Part shown: positions 26,022-34,524 of the stretch, in pieces
Numbering within the stretch: the stretch's first letter is position 1
Layout of the letters: every line of letters begins with the position of its first letter
Assembly: GCA_963575745.1 (NCBI GenBank)
Contig: CAUYUJ010019892.1
Location: 75,001 to 139,000, forward strand
Reading direction: 5' to 3'
Source: Prorocentrum cordatum
Taxonomy: Eukaryota > Sar > Dinophyceae > Prorocentrales > Prorocentraceae
DNA: 64,000 bases
Notes under the pieces: generated by a model
What the model saw: the letters and a program-made list of their open reading frames with translations, nothing else
Databases searched by the model: none
Told to the model about the DNA's origin: nothing
Program-made: the position numbers and the translations under genes

Positions 26022-26391
26022 TCTGTCCTTGTTGCCCTCGCGGTCCAGTTTGCCAGCACGGGCGCCTACTATAAAGGCGCCCCTTTAGCTGCTCGGAAAC
26101 GAGCCTTATATTTCACGCCTGGCAACGAGCCGGCTTCGTACAACTCAGGCTCTTTGCCTTAATACACATTTGCTTGGTGAGGTATGGCCTAATTTTGGCT
26201 TACCTCTAACTGAGCCGATAGCCCTTCATTGTTTGAAGGGGCTGTCCTGTATTTGCGTGAAATACTTTGCGAGGAAACTCGCCTTACAGTCTGGTGTTTG
26301 ACCAGACTGTACGCACTGTTTTCTTTTCTTTGCAAACAGTCGTGCGCGCGATCTTTGCGTGCGACTATGCTCTCCGTCTCCTCCCCTCCCG
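26022..26391 (+). other. 3' untranslated region of the copia element, hairpin cluster
   Basis: Six hairpins lie in 290 nt: GGGCGCCT/AGGCGCCC (26,060-26,082), mini-hairpins at 26,091 and 26,269, CCCTTCA/TGAAGGG (26,222-26,240), ACAGTCTGG/CCAGACTGT (26,286-26,310) and ACTGTTT/AAACAGT (26,315-26,340). The sequence just before the 3' LTR is pyrimidine-rich, so no normal polypurine tract is visible. Confidence 0.7.
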
Positions 26392-26643
26392 ACTTTAAGG
26401 GTAGCTCTTTGGGAGATGTTACAGTATCGGGAGCATAGCTCGCGCGCCGTTGCCTTTGGCCCAAGGCACGCGCGCCCTATTTGCCCGGACACCGCGAGTG
26501 TTCGCTATGTGCTGGAAAGATCATTACATCGATCTTATCCTATCTTACCCATCCACCCCTCATACTGTACCTTCACAGCAGAGCGATGGATGCAATTTGC
26601 CAGGCTATATGCCAGATTTGAGCTACCAGGCTCACTTTCGACT
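26392..26643 (+). repeat. 3' LTR
   Basis: Matches 10,707-10,958 with three substitutions over 252 bp and is followed by the CAGGG duplication. Confidence 0.92.
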
Positions 26644-26648
26644 CAGGG
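26644..26648. repeat. Target site duplication, right copy (CAGGG)
   Basis: Same five bases as 10,702-10,706. Confidence 0.85.
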
Positions 26649-26714
26649 CCCCTTTGATCTCCAGGACCCGCTTGCGCCTTGCTACGGTGGGGAATTTTCG
26701 GCTTAGCGTGTCGC

Positions 26715-26900
26715 TCCACCTGTTCTGGCCCACCACGCTCTGGCGCGACACGCTTCGGCGCGACATGCCATCCACGTCCCCATTCCCAAGCTTCCTCGTC
26801 CCGAGCTGTTTCCAGCATTCCCGCCCCGCGGAGCGGAGCGACACGCTCCAGTTGCAAGGCATAGCGTGTCGCCAGGGCCACCGCCGGGACACGCTAGGCA
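26715..26900. repeat. Dispersed repeat, copy 1
   Basis: Ordered blocks TTCTGGCCCACCACGCT, CGGCGCG.CATG, CCCGCCCCGCGGAGCGGAGC and AAGGCATAGCGTGTCGCCAG are shared with 54,222-54,395. Repeated GCGACACGC words give it internal symmetry. Confidence 0.75.
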
Positions 26901-28046
26901 AACGCTTCTGTTCGTTATTCCTCTCCTGCCGATTGTCTTCCTCATTTGTCCCGATGCTTGCTGCGAGGAGTGGTTCGTCGCCTGGAGCCGCCGAGGTGGC
27001 CGATGGTGCGAGCTCGCCTGCCCAGGCCGCCACTGTCGAACCAGCTGGGGCTTGTCAGCTCGAGTGATTTGGCTGTCAGTGCGAGGTCCACGAGCATCTG
27101 GGCGGGCAGGTGGACGTCAACTGACCATCTCGCCACTCCTTGCCAGGCCCACCCCTGGGCCAAGGATCGTTGATGACGCCCTCCTGGCCTGGCCTGGCCA
27201 GGCCCAGGGTCGGCCTGGCCACGATCGGTGAGTTGGTCATTTGACAGGCGTCTCCCGATGTGGGAGGGAAGGAGAAGGGAGAAGCGTTGAGAATCGAGCT
27301 TTCTGGACGCTCACACTCCTTTTCAGGTTTCGGGGGGCCTCCATAGACTTCCAGAGACCCTTAGGAATGAATCTTCGGAGATCTGATTGGAGAGAAATTG
27401 ACATCTCCTTCCAAAGATTGGGGGACCCCTGGGAACCTCTGGAGGCTTCTCACAGGAGGGAGTTTGGCCTCAATTGCCACGGGTCGAAGGGCCAGGAGCA
27501 GGATTTCTCTGTGGACCATCCGCCAAGCCCCGCAGGGAACCCTTTACCCTTCTCTGGCGGGCTCCGCGTTCCGGATATCCTCATTTTCTGTTTGGTGTGT
27601 GTTTAATAGTTTAGTCTCAGTGTGTGAGTGTGTATCTGTGTATGTGTTATGTGTACGTTGGTGTGCGCCTTGGAAGATCATCAAGCGTGGGTGTCCTTCC
27701 GAATTGTCAGGTGCAAGGATGCCCTGCGCTTCATTAGCATGACTTACATTGCTGGCCAGCATCAGAAAATTTCACTAGTTGGCGCAGTGCGCACAGTCAT
27801 GCGCAGGCTAGCGCTGACGGGCTGCATGCAACGAATCGCGGCAGCATCTTCGACACGAGATCTCTTTCTCTCCGTGTGCACGTACGGGTGAGATCAAGAA
27901 TATCAGCCGCAATTCCAGAATTTAGTCGTACAGTCGTGGTCGACATGTCGGACACCATCTAGTATCTTTTGGGACATACACTGGCTGCGAGGTTCAACAG
28001 TTCTGAGCCCACACTGCAAACACGAACACGTGGCGATGCAGATTTG
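26901..28046. other. No recognised gene (1.1 kb)
   Basis: Includes a CCTGGCCTGG-rich stretch (27,180-27,225), a weak foldback around 27,330-27,455 and a TG-rich stretch near 27,620. No coding region supported. Confidence 0.55.
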
Positions 28047-28148
28047 ATCCGTAAGGGCTTCGCCCCCTGCCGCCGGCCCCCTCTCTCGGAGAATGGGCCA
28101 TGGAAGAGCGAAGTCATGAGGCTTTGGCTTTGCCGTGAAGCAGTGTCG
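28047..28148. repeat. Conserved 102-bp box, copy 1
   Basis: This starts ATCCGTAAGGGCTTCG and runs through GAGAATGGGCCATGGAAGAG to CAGTGTCG. It is over 90% identical to 36,073-36,174. Both boxes precede the same 73-bp satellite. Confidence 0.85.
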
Positions 28149-28184
28149 GGAGGGGTGCCACCGAATTTCAGAAATGTGGCAAAT

Positions 28185-28890
28185 CCTTGGAGCGCCTTGT
28201 CGGGCCGCTGCGGAAGCGCTCCCGCTCGCGCTGGCTCGCACGGAATGCTTGTTGGACCGCTCCGGAGCGCCCCCGCTCGTGCAGGCCCTCACGGAATGCT
28301 CGTCCGCTCCAGCGGTCCGGCTCGCAGGCCGAGCGCTTGGAAGCGCTTGGGCGCGCTTGCGAGCGCCTGGGCTTGGATTTCGGGCCTGCCGACGCCGCGC
28401 TCGATCCTGGCAAATCTGGCAGATTCTGGCCGACCCGGCAAAACGTCAGTAGCTCCACGAAAACGGCTCCCAACACACATTGTCTGAATGATTTGGTATG
28501 GTTTTGGGTTCGGGTACGTCCCGGCCCAATTTCGAGCGGCCCGCTCGTGCCAGCTCGCACGGAATGCTCGTCGGGCCGCTCCGAGGGCGCTCCGGCTCGC
28601 ACAGAGCGCTTGGGCGCGCCTGGGAGCGCTTGGGAGCGGGGAGCGCCCGGGAGCGCCTGGGCTTTGATTTCGGGCCTGCCGACGCCGCGCTCGAGCCTGG
28701 CACATCTGGCAGATCCTGGCCGACCCGGCAAAATGTCAGTGGCCCCACAAAAACGGCTCCCAAAACACATCTTCTTTATAATCTGATTTGGTTTGGGGCT
28801 CTGGTACGTTCCCGGCGCAGTTTCGGGCGGCCCGCCCGTGCCAGCTCGCGCGGAGTGCTCGTCGGGCTGCCCTTGGAGCGTTCCGGCTCG
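28185..28890. repeat. Diverged tandem duplication, about 293-bp unit
   Basis: GATTTCGGGCCTGCCGACGC recurs at about 28,377 and 28,670, followed in each case by the same series of blocks (CGACCCGGCAAAA, AACGGCTCCCAA, GGTACGT, TGCCAGCTCGC). Numerous GAGCGC words make it self-similar. Frames are open on both strands but low in information. Confidence 0.75.
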
Positions 28891-28904
28891 ATTCGGGCGA
28901 CGGA

Positions 28905-29810
28905 TCTGCGCGAGGGGTGCCGCCGAATTTCAGAAATATAACAAATCCCCCATGTTCTTGGATCCTGACCCCTCCGATCTGCGTGAGGGGTGCCGCCGAA
29001 TTCCAGAAATATGGCAACTTCCTTAACGTTTCTGGACCTTGACCCGGCCGATTTGCGTGAGGGGTGCCACTGAATTTCAGAAGTGCTGCAAATTCCCTAA
29101 CGTTTTTGGATCCTGACCCCGCCGATCTGCGTGAGGGGTGCCGCCGAATTTGAAACATGCGGCAAATCCCTTTTGTTTTGGACCCTGACCCCGCCGATCT
29201 GCGTGAGGGGTGCCGCCGAATTCCAGAAATGTGGCAAATCTTTTTTGTTTTGGGACCCTGACCCTGCCGATCTGCATGAGGGGTGCCACCGAATCCCAGA
29301 AATGTGGCAAATTCCCTGACGTTTTTGGAACCTGACCCCGCCGATCTGCGTGAGGGGTGCCAGGAAATATTAAAACTATTGCAAATTCCTTTTTATTTTT
29401 GGACCCTGACCCCGCCGATCTGCGTGAGAGGTTGCCACCGAATTTCAGAAATATAGCAATCCTGTTTGCTTTTGGACCCTGACCCCGCCGATTTGCGTGA
29501 GGGGTGTTACCGAATTTCAGAAATGTGGCAAATCTTCTTTGTTTTTGGATCCTGACCCCGCCTATCTGCGTGAGGGGTGTTACCGAATTTCAGAAATGTG
29601 GCAGATCCCTTTTTATTTTTGGACCCTGACCCCGCCTATCTGCGTGAGGGGTGCCACCGAATCCCAGAAATGTGGCAAATCCTTTTTGTTTTGGGACCCT
29701 GACCCTGCCGATCTGCATGGGGGGGGGGTTCCACCGAATTTCGGAAATGTGGCAAATCTTCTTTGTTTTTGGACCCTGACCCCGCCGATCTGCGTGAAGG
29801 GTTTGAAGTT
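28905..29810. repeat. 73-bp satellite, about 12 copies
   Basis: The unit reads approximately GAGGGGTGCCACCGAATTTC, AGAAATGTGGCAAATC, TTTTGGACCCTGACCCCGC, CGATCTGCGT. GAGGGG anchors fall at 28,912, 28,985, 29,059, 29,133, 29,205 and 29,278 and continue at 72-74 bp. The same satellite occurs at 36,345-36,590. Confidence 0.93.
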
Positions 29811-29884
29811 CTACCTCCCTGGGAACTGTGAGAACCGTCCGGGGATGCTAACCAGGTTCCTTTTCGGTTCCCCCCCTTTTTGCG

Positions 29885-30015
29885 CGGACAGTAACTATTT
29901 ACAGTAGAAAACAGAAAGCAGCATTGTAACAATGGAAACTGGAAACTGGAATTGGTGCAGGGAGCAGCAAGCCTAATCCTCGCAGCCTGGTGGCCTCGCA
30001 AGGGGGCCGGCGGAT
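29885..30015. repeat. Composite-module tail, copy 1
   Basis: Blocks CAGTAACTA, TTGTAACA, GGAAACT and AGCCTGGTGGCC..CAAGGGGGCCGGCGGA are shared in order with 36,660-36,828, following the same satellite in both places. Confidence 0.7.
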
Positions 30016-30425
30016 TCTGCCCGTCAACGCACGATGATTTAGTTTTGCCAAGATGAGTAACATGATCGGCAACCCAGCAGCTGGCCACCACACCACAGTG
30101 CAGTATACAGGGAGCGTGTTGTTCTTTCCCAGGCTCTGGTTGCCATCTCTGCTTGGCCTGAATCTGAACGGTTCCAGCTCCTCAGAGCTGTCCGTGAATT
30201 TATTCGTGTTCGATTTTCTCCTCACCATCGCCCTCCTCCACATCACCTTCCAAATCATCCTTAGCTCCCTCCACGCGCTCATCCATCCTCCTGCACCCTC
30301 TGTAGTGTATTCCGACTCGTGCAGTTTTGGCTCCAGCGCCCCCGCGGGCCCATTGCGCGCGCGCGCTGCGTCCTGCCCTCGAAGGGCGATGGGCCGCGAC
30401 GGCGAAGTCGCCACCAACGGGCGAC
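30016..30425. other. No confident gene (410 bp)
   Basis: Frames are open on both strands (the minus frame contains a charged stretch with MVRRKSNTNKFTDSSEE) but I see no domain. It may include an upstream exon of the MYND/hydroxylase gene; I cannot show it. Confidence 0.4.
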
Positions 30426-30556
30426 GAGATCTATTCACGCCCACCGCCCCTGTCCAGGAGAGACGTGCACGCGCCCTTCGTAAGCCAGGAGGGCGCACTC
30501 GCCGCTCCTGGGCACAGGATGGGCCTGGCCACGGGCGGTGGATGCGTATAGATCTC
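30426..30556. repeat. Imperfect foldback of about 60-nt arms
   Basis: GAGATCTAT at about 30,427 and ATAGATCTC at about 30,547 start and end a nested inverted repeat that continues through CACCGCCC/GGGCGGTG, CCAGGAG/CTCCTGG and GCGCCCTT/AGGGCGC toward a centre near 30,485. The gene's open frame begins within the right end. Confidence 0.65.
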
Positions 30557-32225
30557 GCCGCCCTGCACCAGCGGGCTGCTCCCCCCGCCGCCCCTGCGGG
30601 GCTCTGATGCAGACGCACCGCCGAGCCCACTGGTCACCGAGAAGCCTCCCCGGTGCAGCCGCTGCGGCGTCGGCGGCGAACTGCGGCGGTGCGGGCGGTG
30701 TCGCGCGTCGCTGTACTGCTCGGCGGAGTGTCAGCAGGCCGACTGGAAGGCGGGCCACCGCCGCGAGTGCGGTCGAGCTCGCCAGGAGCTCCTGGCGCCC
30801 ACCCCGAACGCGCCCTCTGGCGGCGCAGCAGCCTCCGACCAGGTCAGGCCAGTCGACCGCCAGTCGCCCTCTGGCGCAGCAGCCGCGCCAGCGCAGGCCA
30901 GGCCAGGTCAGTCGCCCTCTGGCGCAGCAGCCGCACCGGCGCAGGCCAGGCCAGTCGACCCCCGTAGCGCTGCGGCGGTGAAGGCGCTGGTGAAGGAGGC
31001 GGCGGACTGGTGCCTGCCGCAGTCGCCGGACACGGAGGTCCACGAAGTGGCGGCCTTCCTGCGCCACGCTGATACTGATGGGCTCGTGGAGACGTTGATG
31101 CGTGCCCAGGCGGAGGACGTGTGGACGGAACACCACAGCAGCGGCTTGCTCGACCGCCGCGACCGGGCGCTGCCGGCAGGCTCGCAGGAGCTGCAGGCGC
31201 GCTTGAGCGAGCGCGTGGCGTATTTCGCGCTGGGCGAGTGGCTTGAGCGCGAGGGCCGCACTGGCGACGCCTGCGGAGCGTTTGCGCGCGCCGCGTGCTC
31301 GAGCGACGGCTGGGCTCAGGCCTACCGCAGGTGGGCGGATTGCCTGAATAAGGCGGGGCGCGAGCGCGACGTCGCCACTGTCCTCGCGCTGGCGGTCGAG
31401 CGCGGTGTGTGGCAGCACCCTCTGCAGCGCCCAAGCGACCTCTACGTGCCCGGCCTCAGGGCATCGCCCTTCTGGGACACAGGCGAGTTGCCTGCCGCGC
31501 GCGCATTGGAAGCCGCGTTCCCTGCCATCCTGAAGGAGTTCCGTGCGCTGCGCGCCGACGCGGAGGCTTGGCGCTGGACAGGCGTGGCCGACCAGCCGCT
31601 CGTCGTCAGGGGCAACTGGTCGGACTTCAAGCTGGTGGAAAACGGGCGGAGGCACCCTGTCAACTGCGCACGCTGCCCCGAGACCGTGAGAGCCGTGCAG
31701 GAGCGCTGCCCCGAGATCGCGACTCAAGTCAAGGGCTCGCTCATCTTCTCCCACCTGTCGGGGGGAACAGTCATCCGCCCCCACTGCGGGCCCACCAACA
31801 CGCGGATCCGGCTTCACCTGGCGCTGGAGGTGCCAGACGACCCGAAGCCGCGAATCCGCGTCGGCGAGACGTGGCGCACCTGGGAGGAGGGCATGTGCCT
31901 GGCCTTCGACGACAGCTTCGAGCACGAGGTCGTGCACGAGGGGCCCGACTCCCGGGTCGTGCTCATCGCGGACGTGTGGCACCCCGATTTCCCCGACGAA
32001 ATGCGGCGGCGGCACCTGCACGGGCAGCACCTGCGGCGCTACTGCGCCGCGGGTGCAGCCGGCGATGGGGCCCAGCGGGAGTACGACGAGCACCCCGTGG
32101 ACCCCGTGGAGGTGTACTTCTCGGAGGGCGTCAAGTGTACACCTCCACAGATCCCATCCTTGGCCCAGGATCGGTGTGTGTGTGTGTATGTGTGTGTGGG
32201 TGCGTGTGTGGGGGTGTGCGTGTAG
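30552..32225 (+). CDS. MYND zinc finger plus aspartyl/asparaginyl beta-hydroxylase domain protein
   Basis: The frame opens after a stop at 30,549-30,551 whose AG could be a splice acceptor; no ATG precedes the first domain, so an upstream exon or leader is likely. A MYND finger occupies about 30,651-30,775 (CSRCGVGGELRRCGRC, then SLYCSAECQQADW and GHRREC). A Gln/Pro/Ala linker with two near-repeats follows. The C-terminal half matches the Fe(II)/2-oxoglutarate beta-hydroxylase family: GGTVIRPHCGPTNTRIRLHL supplies the first His and the oxoglutarate Arg, and CLAFDDSFEHEVVHEG the second metal His, followed by VLIADVWHPDFPDEMR. Spacing is that of ASPH-type enzymes, which hydroxylate protein or peptide Asp/Asn. 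The last convincing residues (VEVYFSEG) end near 32,135; the final 30 codons translate a GT repeat and are probably intron. Confidence 0.8.
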   Translation: MSPPCTSGLLPPPPLRGSDADAPPSPLVTEKPPRCSRCGVGGELRRCGRCRASLYCSAECQQADWKAGHRRECGRARQELLAPTPNAPSGGAAASDQVRPVDRQSPSGAAAAPAQARPGQSPSGAAAAPAQARPVDPRSAAAVKALVKEAADWCLPQSPDTEVHEVAAFLRHADTDGLVETLMRAQAEDVWTEHHSSGLLDRRDRALPAGSQELQARLSERVAYFALGEWLEREGRTGDACGAFARAACSSDGWAQAYRRWADCLNKAGRERDVATVLALAVERGVWQHPLQRPSDLYVPGLRASPFWDTGELPAARALEAAFPAILKEFRALRADAEAWRWTGVADQPLVVRGNWSDFKLVENGRRHPVNCARCPETVRAVQERCPEIATQVKGSLIFSHLSGGTVIRPHCGPTNTRIRLHLALEVPDDPKPRIRVGETWRTWEEGMCLAFDDSFEHEVVHEGPDSRVVLIADVWHPDFPDEMRRRHLHGQHLRRYCAAGAAGDGAQREYDEHPVDPVEVYFSEGVKCTPPQIPSLAQDRCVCVYVCVGACVGVCV

Positions 32226-33333
32226 GTGTGCGTGTGCGTAAGCGTGTACACGTCCGCGTGTGCATGTGCGTGTACGTGCGCGTGCGCGTGTGCGTGTGCG
32301 TGTGCGTGTGCGTGTGCGTGTGCGTGTGCGTGTGCGTGTGCATGTGCATGTGCGTGTGCGTGTGCGTGTGCGAGTGCGTGTGCGTGTGCGTGTGCGTGTG
32401 CGTGTGCGTGCGTGCGTGGTGCGTGGGTGCGTGGGTGCGTGGGTGCGTGGTGCGTGGGTGCGTGGGTGCGGGGCGTGGGTGCGTGGGTGCGTGGGTGCGT
32501 GGGTGCGCGGTGCGTGGGTGCGTGGGTGCGTGGGAGTGCGTGGTGCGTGCGCGCGTGCGTGCGGCGCGTGCGCGTGGCGTGCGTGCGGTGCGTGCGCGTG
32601 CGTGGCGTGTGCGCGTGCGCGTGCGTGGGCGTGCGTGTGGTGCGTGGGTGCGTGGTGCGTGGTGCGTGGTGTGGTTGCGTGTGCGTGGGCGTGGTGCGTG
32701 GTGCGTGGTGCGTGGTGCGTGGTGCGTGGTGCGTGGTGCGTGGTGCGTGGTGCGTGTGCGTGCGCTGTGCGTGGTGCGTGGTGTGCGTGGTGGTGGTGCG
32801 TGGTGCGTGCGTGGGCGTGGGCGTGGGTGCGTGGGTTGCGTGGTATGGGTGCGCGGTGCGTGGTGCGTGGTGTGGGTGCGTGTGCGTGCGGTGCGTGTGC
32901 GTGTGCGTGCGTGTGCGTGCGTGCGTGCGTGTGCGCGCGTGGTGCGTGGGTGCGTGCGTGGGGTGCGTGGGTGCGTGGCGAGTGCGTGGGTGCGTGGGTG
33001 CGTGGGTGCGCGTGGGTGCGCGTGGGTGCGCGTGTGCGCGTGTGGGCGTGTGGGCGTGCGCGCGCGCGTGCGCGTGCGTGTGGGCGTGTGGGCGTGTGGG
33101 CGTGTGGGCGTGTGGGCGTGTGGGCGTGTCGGCGTGTCGGCGTGTGGGCGTGTGGGCGTGTGGGCGTGTGGGCGTGTGGGCGTGTGGGCGTGTGGGCGTG
33201 TGGGCGTGTGGCGTGTGGCGTGTGGGCGTGTGGGCGTGTGGGCGTGTGGGCGTGTGGGCGTGTGGGCGTGTGGGGCGTGTGGCGTGTGGGCGTGTGGGCG
33301 TGTGTGGGTGTGTGGGTGTGTGTGCGTGTGTGT

Positions 33334-33372
<39 letters not shown>

Positions 33373-33535
33373 GTGTGTGTGTGTGCGTGTGTGCGTGTGC
33401 GTGTGCGTGTGCGTGTGCGTGTGCGTGTGCGTGTGCGTGTGCGTGTGCGTGTGCGTGTGCGTGTGCGTGTGCGTGTGCGTGTGCGTGTGCGTGTGCGTGT
33501 GCGTGTGCGTGTGCGTGTTCGTGCGTGCGTGTGTG
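32160..33535. repeat. 1.4-kb alternating GT/GC hypervariable tract
   Basis: Nested short repeats: (GTGTGC)n at 32,270-32,410, (GTGCGTGG)n at 32,640-32,760, (GTGTGGGC)n at 33,040-33,300 and (GTGTGC)n again to 33,520. With few T-A steps it has no stop codons in several frames on both strands, producing huge Cys/Val/Gly and His/Thr frames that are not genes. It lies between two coding segments, so it is probably intronic. Confidence 0.95.
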
Positions 33536-33616
33536 TATTTGCCGTCCTCGCCAAGCCGGAGGGCGCATGCACCGATTGTGGGTCCAGCAGTGGCCTGGGG
33601 CAAAGGTTTGGGGCAG

Positions 33617-33912
33617 GTGTACGGATGGCGCTCTCCGAACCTCCTGGAGCAAGAACTCCGCGGTATGCCCGAGGTGGTGGAGGCCGCCGCGACGGTGCAC
33701 CGCGACGCGGAGGGCCGCCAGACGTTACTCGCTTACGCCGAGTGCGCCGCCGGGCCTGGCCGCACGCCCGCCGACGTGTGCGGGCTGTGCGCGGAGAGGC
33801 TGCGCGCCTGCGGCCTCGGCAGCCTGGTGCTGCCGGTGACCAGCTGGCCGCGCCGGGCGGACGGCAGCGTGGACCGGGGCAGGCTGCCGCCTCCTCGGCT
33901 GCACGTCAGAGC
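33617..33912 (+). CDS. Exon resembling the C-terminal lobe of an AMP-forming adenylation domain
   Basis: After an AG at 33,615-33,616 the frame reads VYGWRSPNLLEQELRGMPEV, VEAAATVHRDAEGRQTLLAY, then a helical stretch and VLPVTSWPRRADGSVDRGRL. This matches the order of the AMP-binding C-terminal lobe of acyl-CoA synthetases and peptide synthetase A domains (helix, 'V.EAAV..D..G...L.AY', 'P......LP.T..GKVDR..L'). The catalytic lysine of G-K-x-D-R is replaced by Ser (GSVDR), so this lobe could not do normal adenylation chemistry. The N-terminal lobe is not present between here and the hydroxylase domain. It may be the next exon of the same gene, after the GT-rich tract, or a separate gene fragment. 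The 3' boundary is uncertain. Confidence 0.5.
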
Positions 33913-34374
33913 GACCTTTCTCGGGAACTGCAAAGGGGATATGGTCCAACGCCGGGGTGTGGTTTGCGATCGGCACCGTTGGGGCCTGGGGGGCACGGCA
34001 CTGTCCTCGTCTGGCTTCCTCGGGGCGCGGCGGGGAGCTCTATCGAGGTCCCCGCCCGCCCCCCCCAGGTTGCTGGTTGCAAGCCACACCCTTTGCAAAC
34101 CACACCTTTCGGAGTCGCCGACCTTCGCCGGAGTGACTGTTGGGTCGATGTCTCTTCACGGGAGCTTTGGGCGCCGACATTGACACCCGCTTTTCTGGCA
34201 TTTGGACAGCATTCAGAACGCATTTGGCCCTTCCTCCTGCTCCTCGCCCCTCCTGCTCTTCCTCTCTTTTGTGAAGGGGCGAATCTAGTCCAAGTCTGGT
34301 GCCAAATGTGTTCCAGAATTCGTTCCAAAACAGGCCCAAGTCGGATAGCGCCGACCTTCTCCAGGCCTGCCAGA
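33913..34374. other. No recognised gene (460 bp)
   Basis: No domain or repeat supported; the following foldback element starts at 34,375. Confidence 0.5.
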
Positions 34375-34524
34375 TGGGGTCCGAGTAGATGGGGTCGGAG
34401 GATTGCGCAGCATCGCCAAGGTATCGCCGATGCGGCTCGATGTGGAGGCCGATTTTCTCCACGCCGGCGTCGGTCGCGGCGATGTGGCGCGCGCGATCCT
34501 CCGACTCCATCCACTCGGACCCCA
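34375..34524. mobile_element. Foldback (MITE-like) element of the GATGCGGC family
   Basis: 34,375-34,417 (starting TGGGGTCCGAGTAGATGGG) is an imperfect inverted complement of 34,478-34,524. The core contains ATCGCCGATGCGGCTCGAT. Partial relatives with CATCGGCGATGCGGC lie at about 54,592-54,672, 54,857-54,935 and, inverted, 56,030-56,112. Confidence 0.75.

Larger units (their letters stand above)
11175..26282 (+). repeat. Thirty-six dispersed GNRA mini-hairpins
   Basis: The pattern is GC-NNN-[GNRA]-N'N'N'-GC, 14 nt, with 32 of 36 followed by C. Starts: 11175, 11214, 12047, 12596, 12923, 13070, 13562, 13637, 13856, 14567, 15142, 15223, 16366, 16627, 16868, 17046, 17456, 17948, 18029, 18518, 18551, 19086, 19175, 19440, 19618, 20206, 20464, 21559, 22069, 23391, 23798, 24059, 24697, 25484, 26091, 26269. 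Stems (5' arms): GCAGG 8, GCGGG 8, GCTCG 6, GCGAG 5, GCCTG 3, GCTGG 2, and GCGGA, GCACG, GCGCG, GCGTG once each. All five pairs form in every copy; three copies use one G-U. Loops: GAAA 24, GCAA 5, GAGA 3, GTAA 2, AAAA 1, GATA 1. A decayed copy is at 26,117 and a 4-bp version at 19,589. None lie in the LTRs, and I saw none elsewhere in the window. Confidence 0.93.
10707..26643 (+). mobile_element. Complete Ty1/copia-type LTR retrotransposon, 15.9 kb
   Basis: The element has 252-bp LTRs differing at three positions, a 5-bp target duplication and a primer site abutting the 5' LTR. The order protease, integrase, RT, RNase H is diagnostic of Ty1/copia. At 15.9 kb it is two to three times the usual size, because of added domains: a membrane segment, a long gag, a Tpt1/KptA-like phosphotransferase, RING-H2 and a methyltransferase-like domain. 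The coding region is divided among frames that alternate between two phases (starts at 11,364, 15,086, 16,788, 19,850 and 23,226). LTR similarity near 99% indicates a fairly recent insertion, so many frame breaks from decay alone would be surprising. The domains themselves are largely intact. Confidence 0.93.

Noticed and set aside
26117-26130. Thirty-seventh mini-hairpin (GCCTG GCAA CGAGC)
   Set aside because: One stem mismatch and one G-U; treated as a decayed copy and not counted.
27330-27455. Foldback around GCCTCCA...TGGAGGC
   Set aside because: Only the outermost 7-8 bases pair well; interior similarity is weak.
28168-28770. Overlapping Arg/Ala/Pro frames on both strands
   Set aside because: Arise from the 293-bp duplicated, GAGCGC-rich repeat; no recognisable domain.
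28905-29810. Regular repeats considered as a CRISPR array
   Set aside because: Units are contiguous 73-bp tandem copies without unique spacers, in a eukaryotic context.
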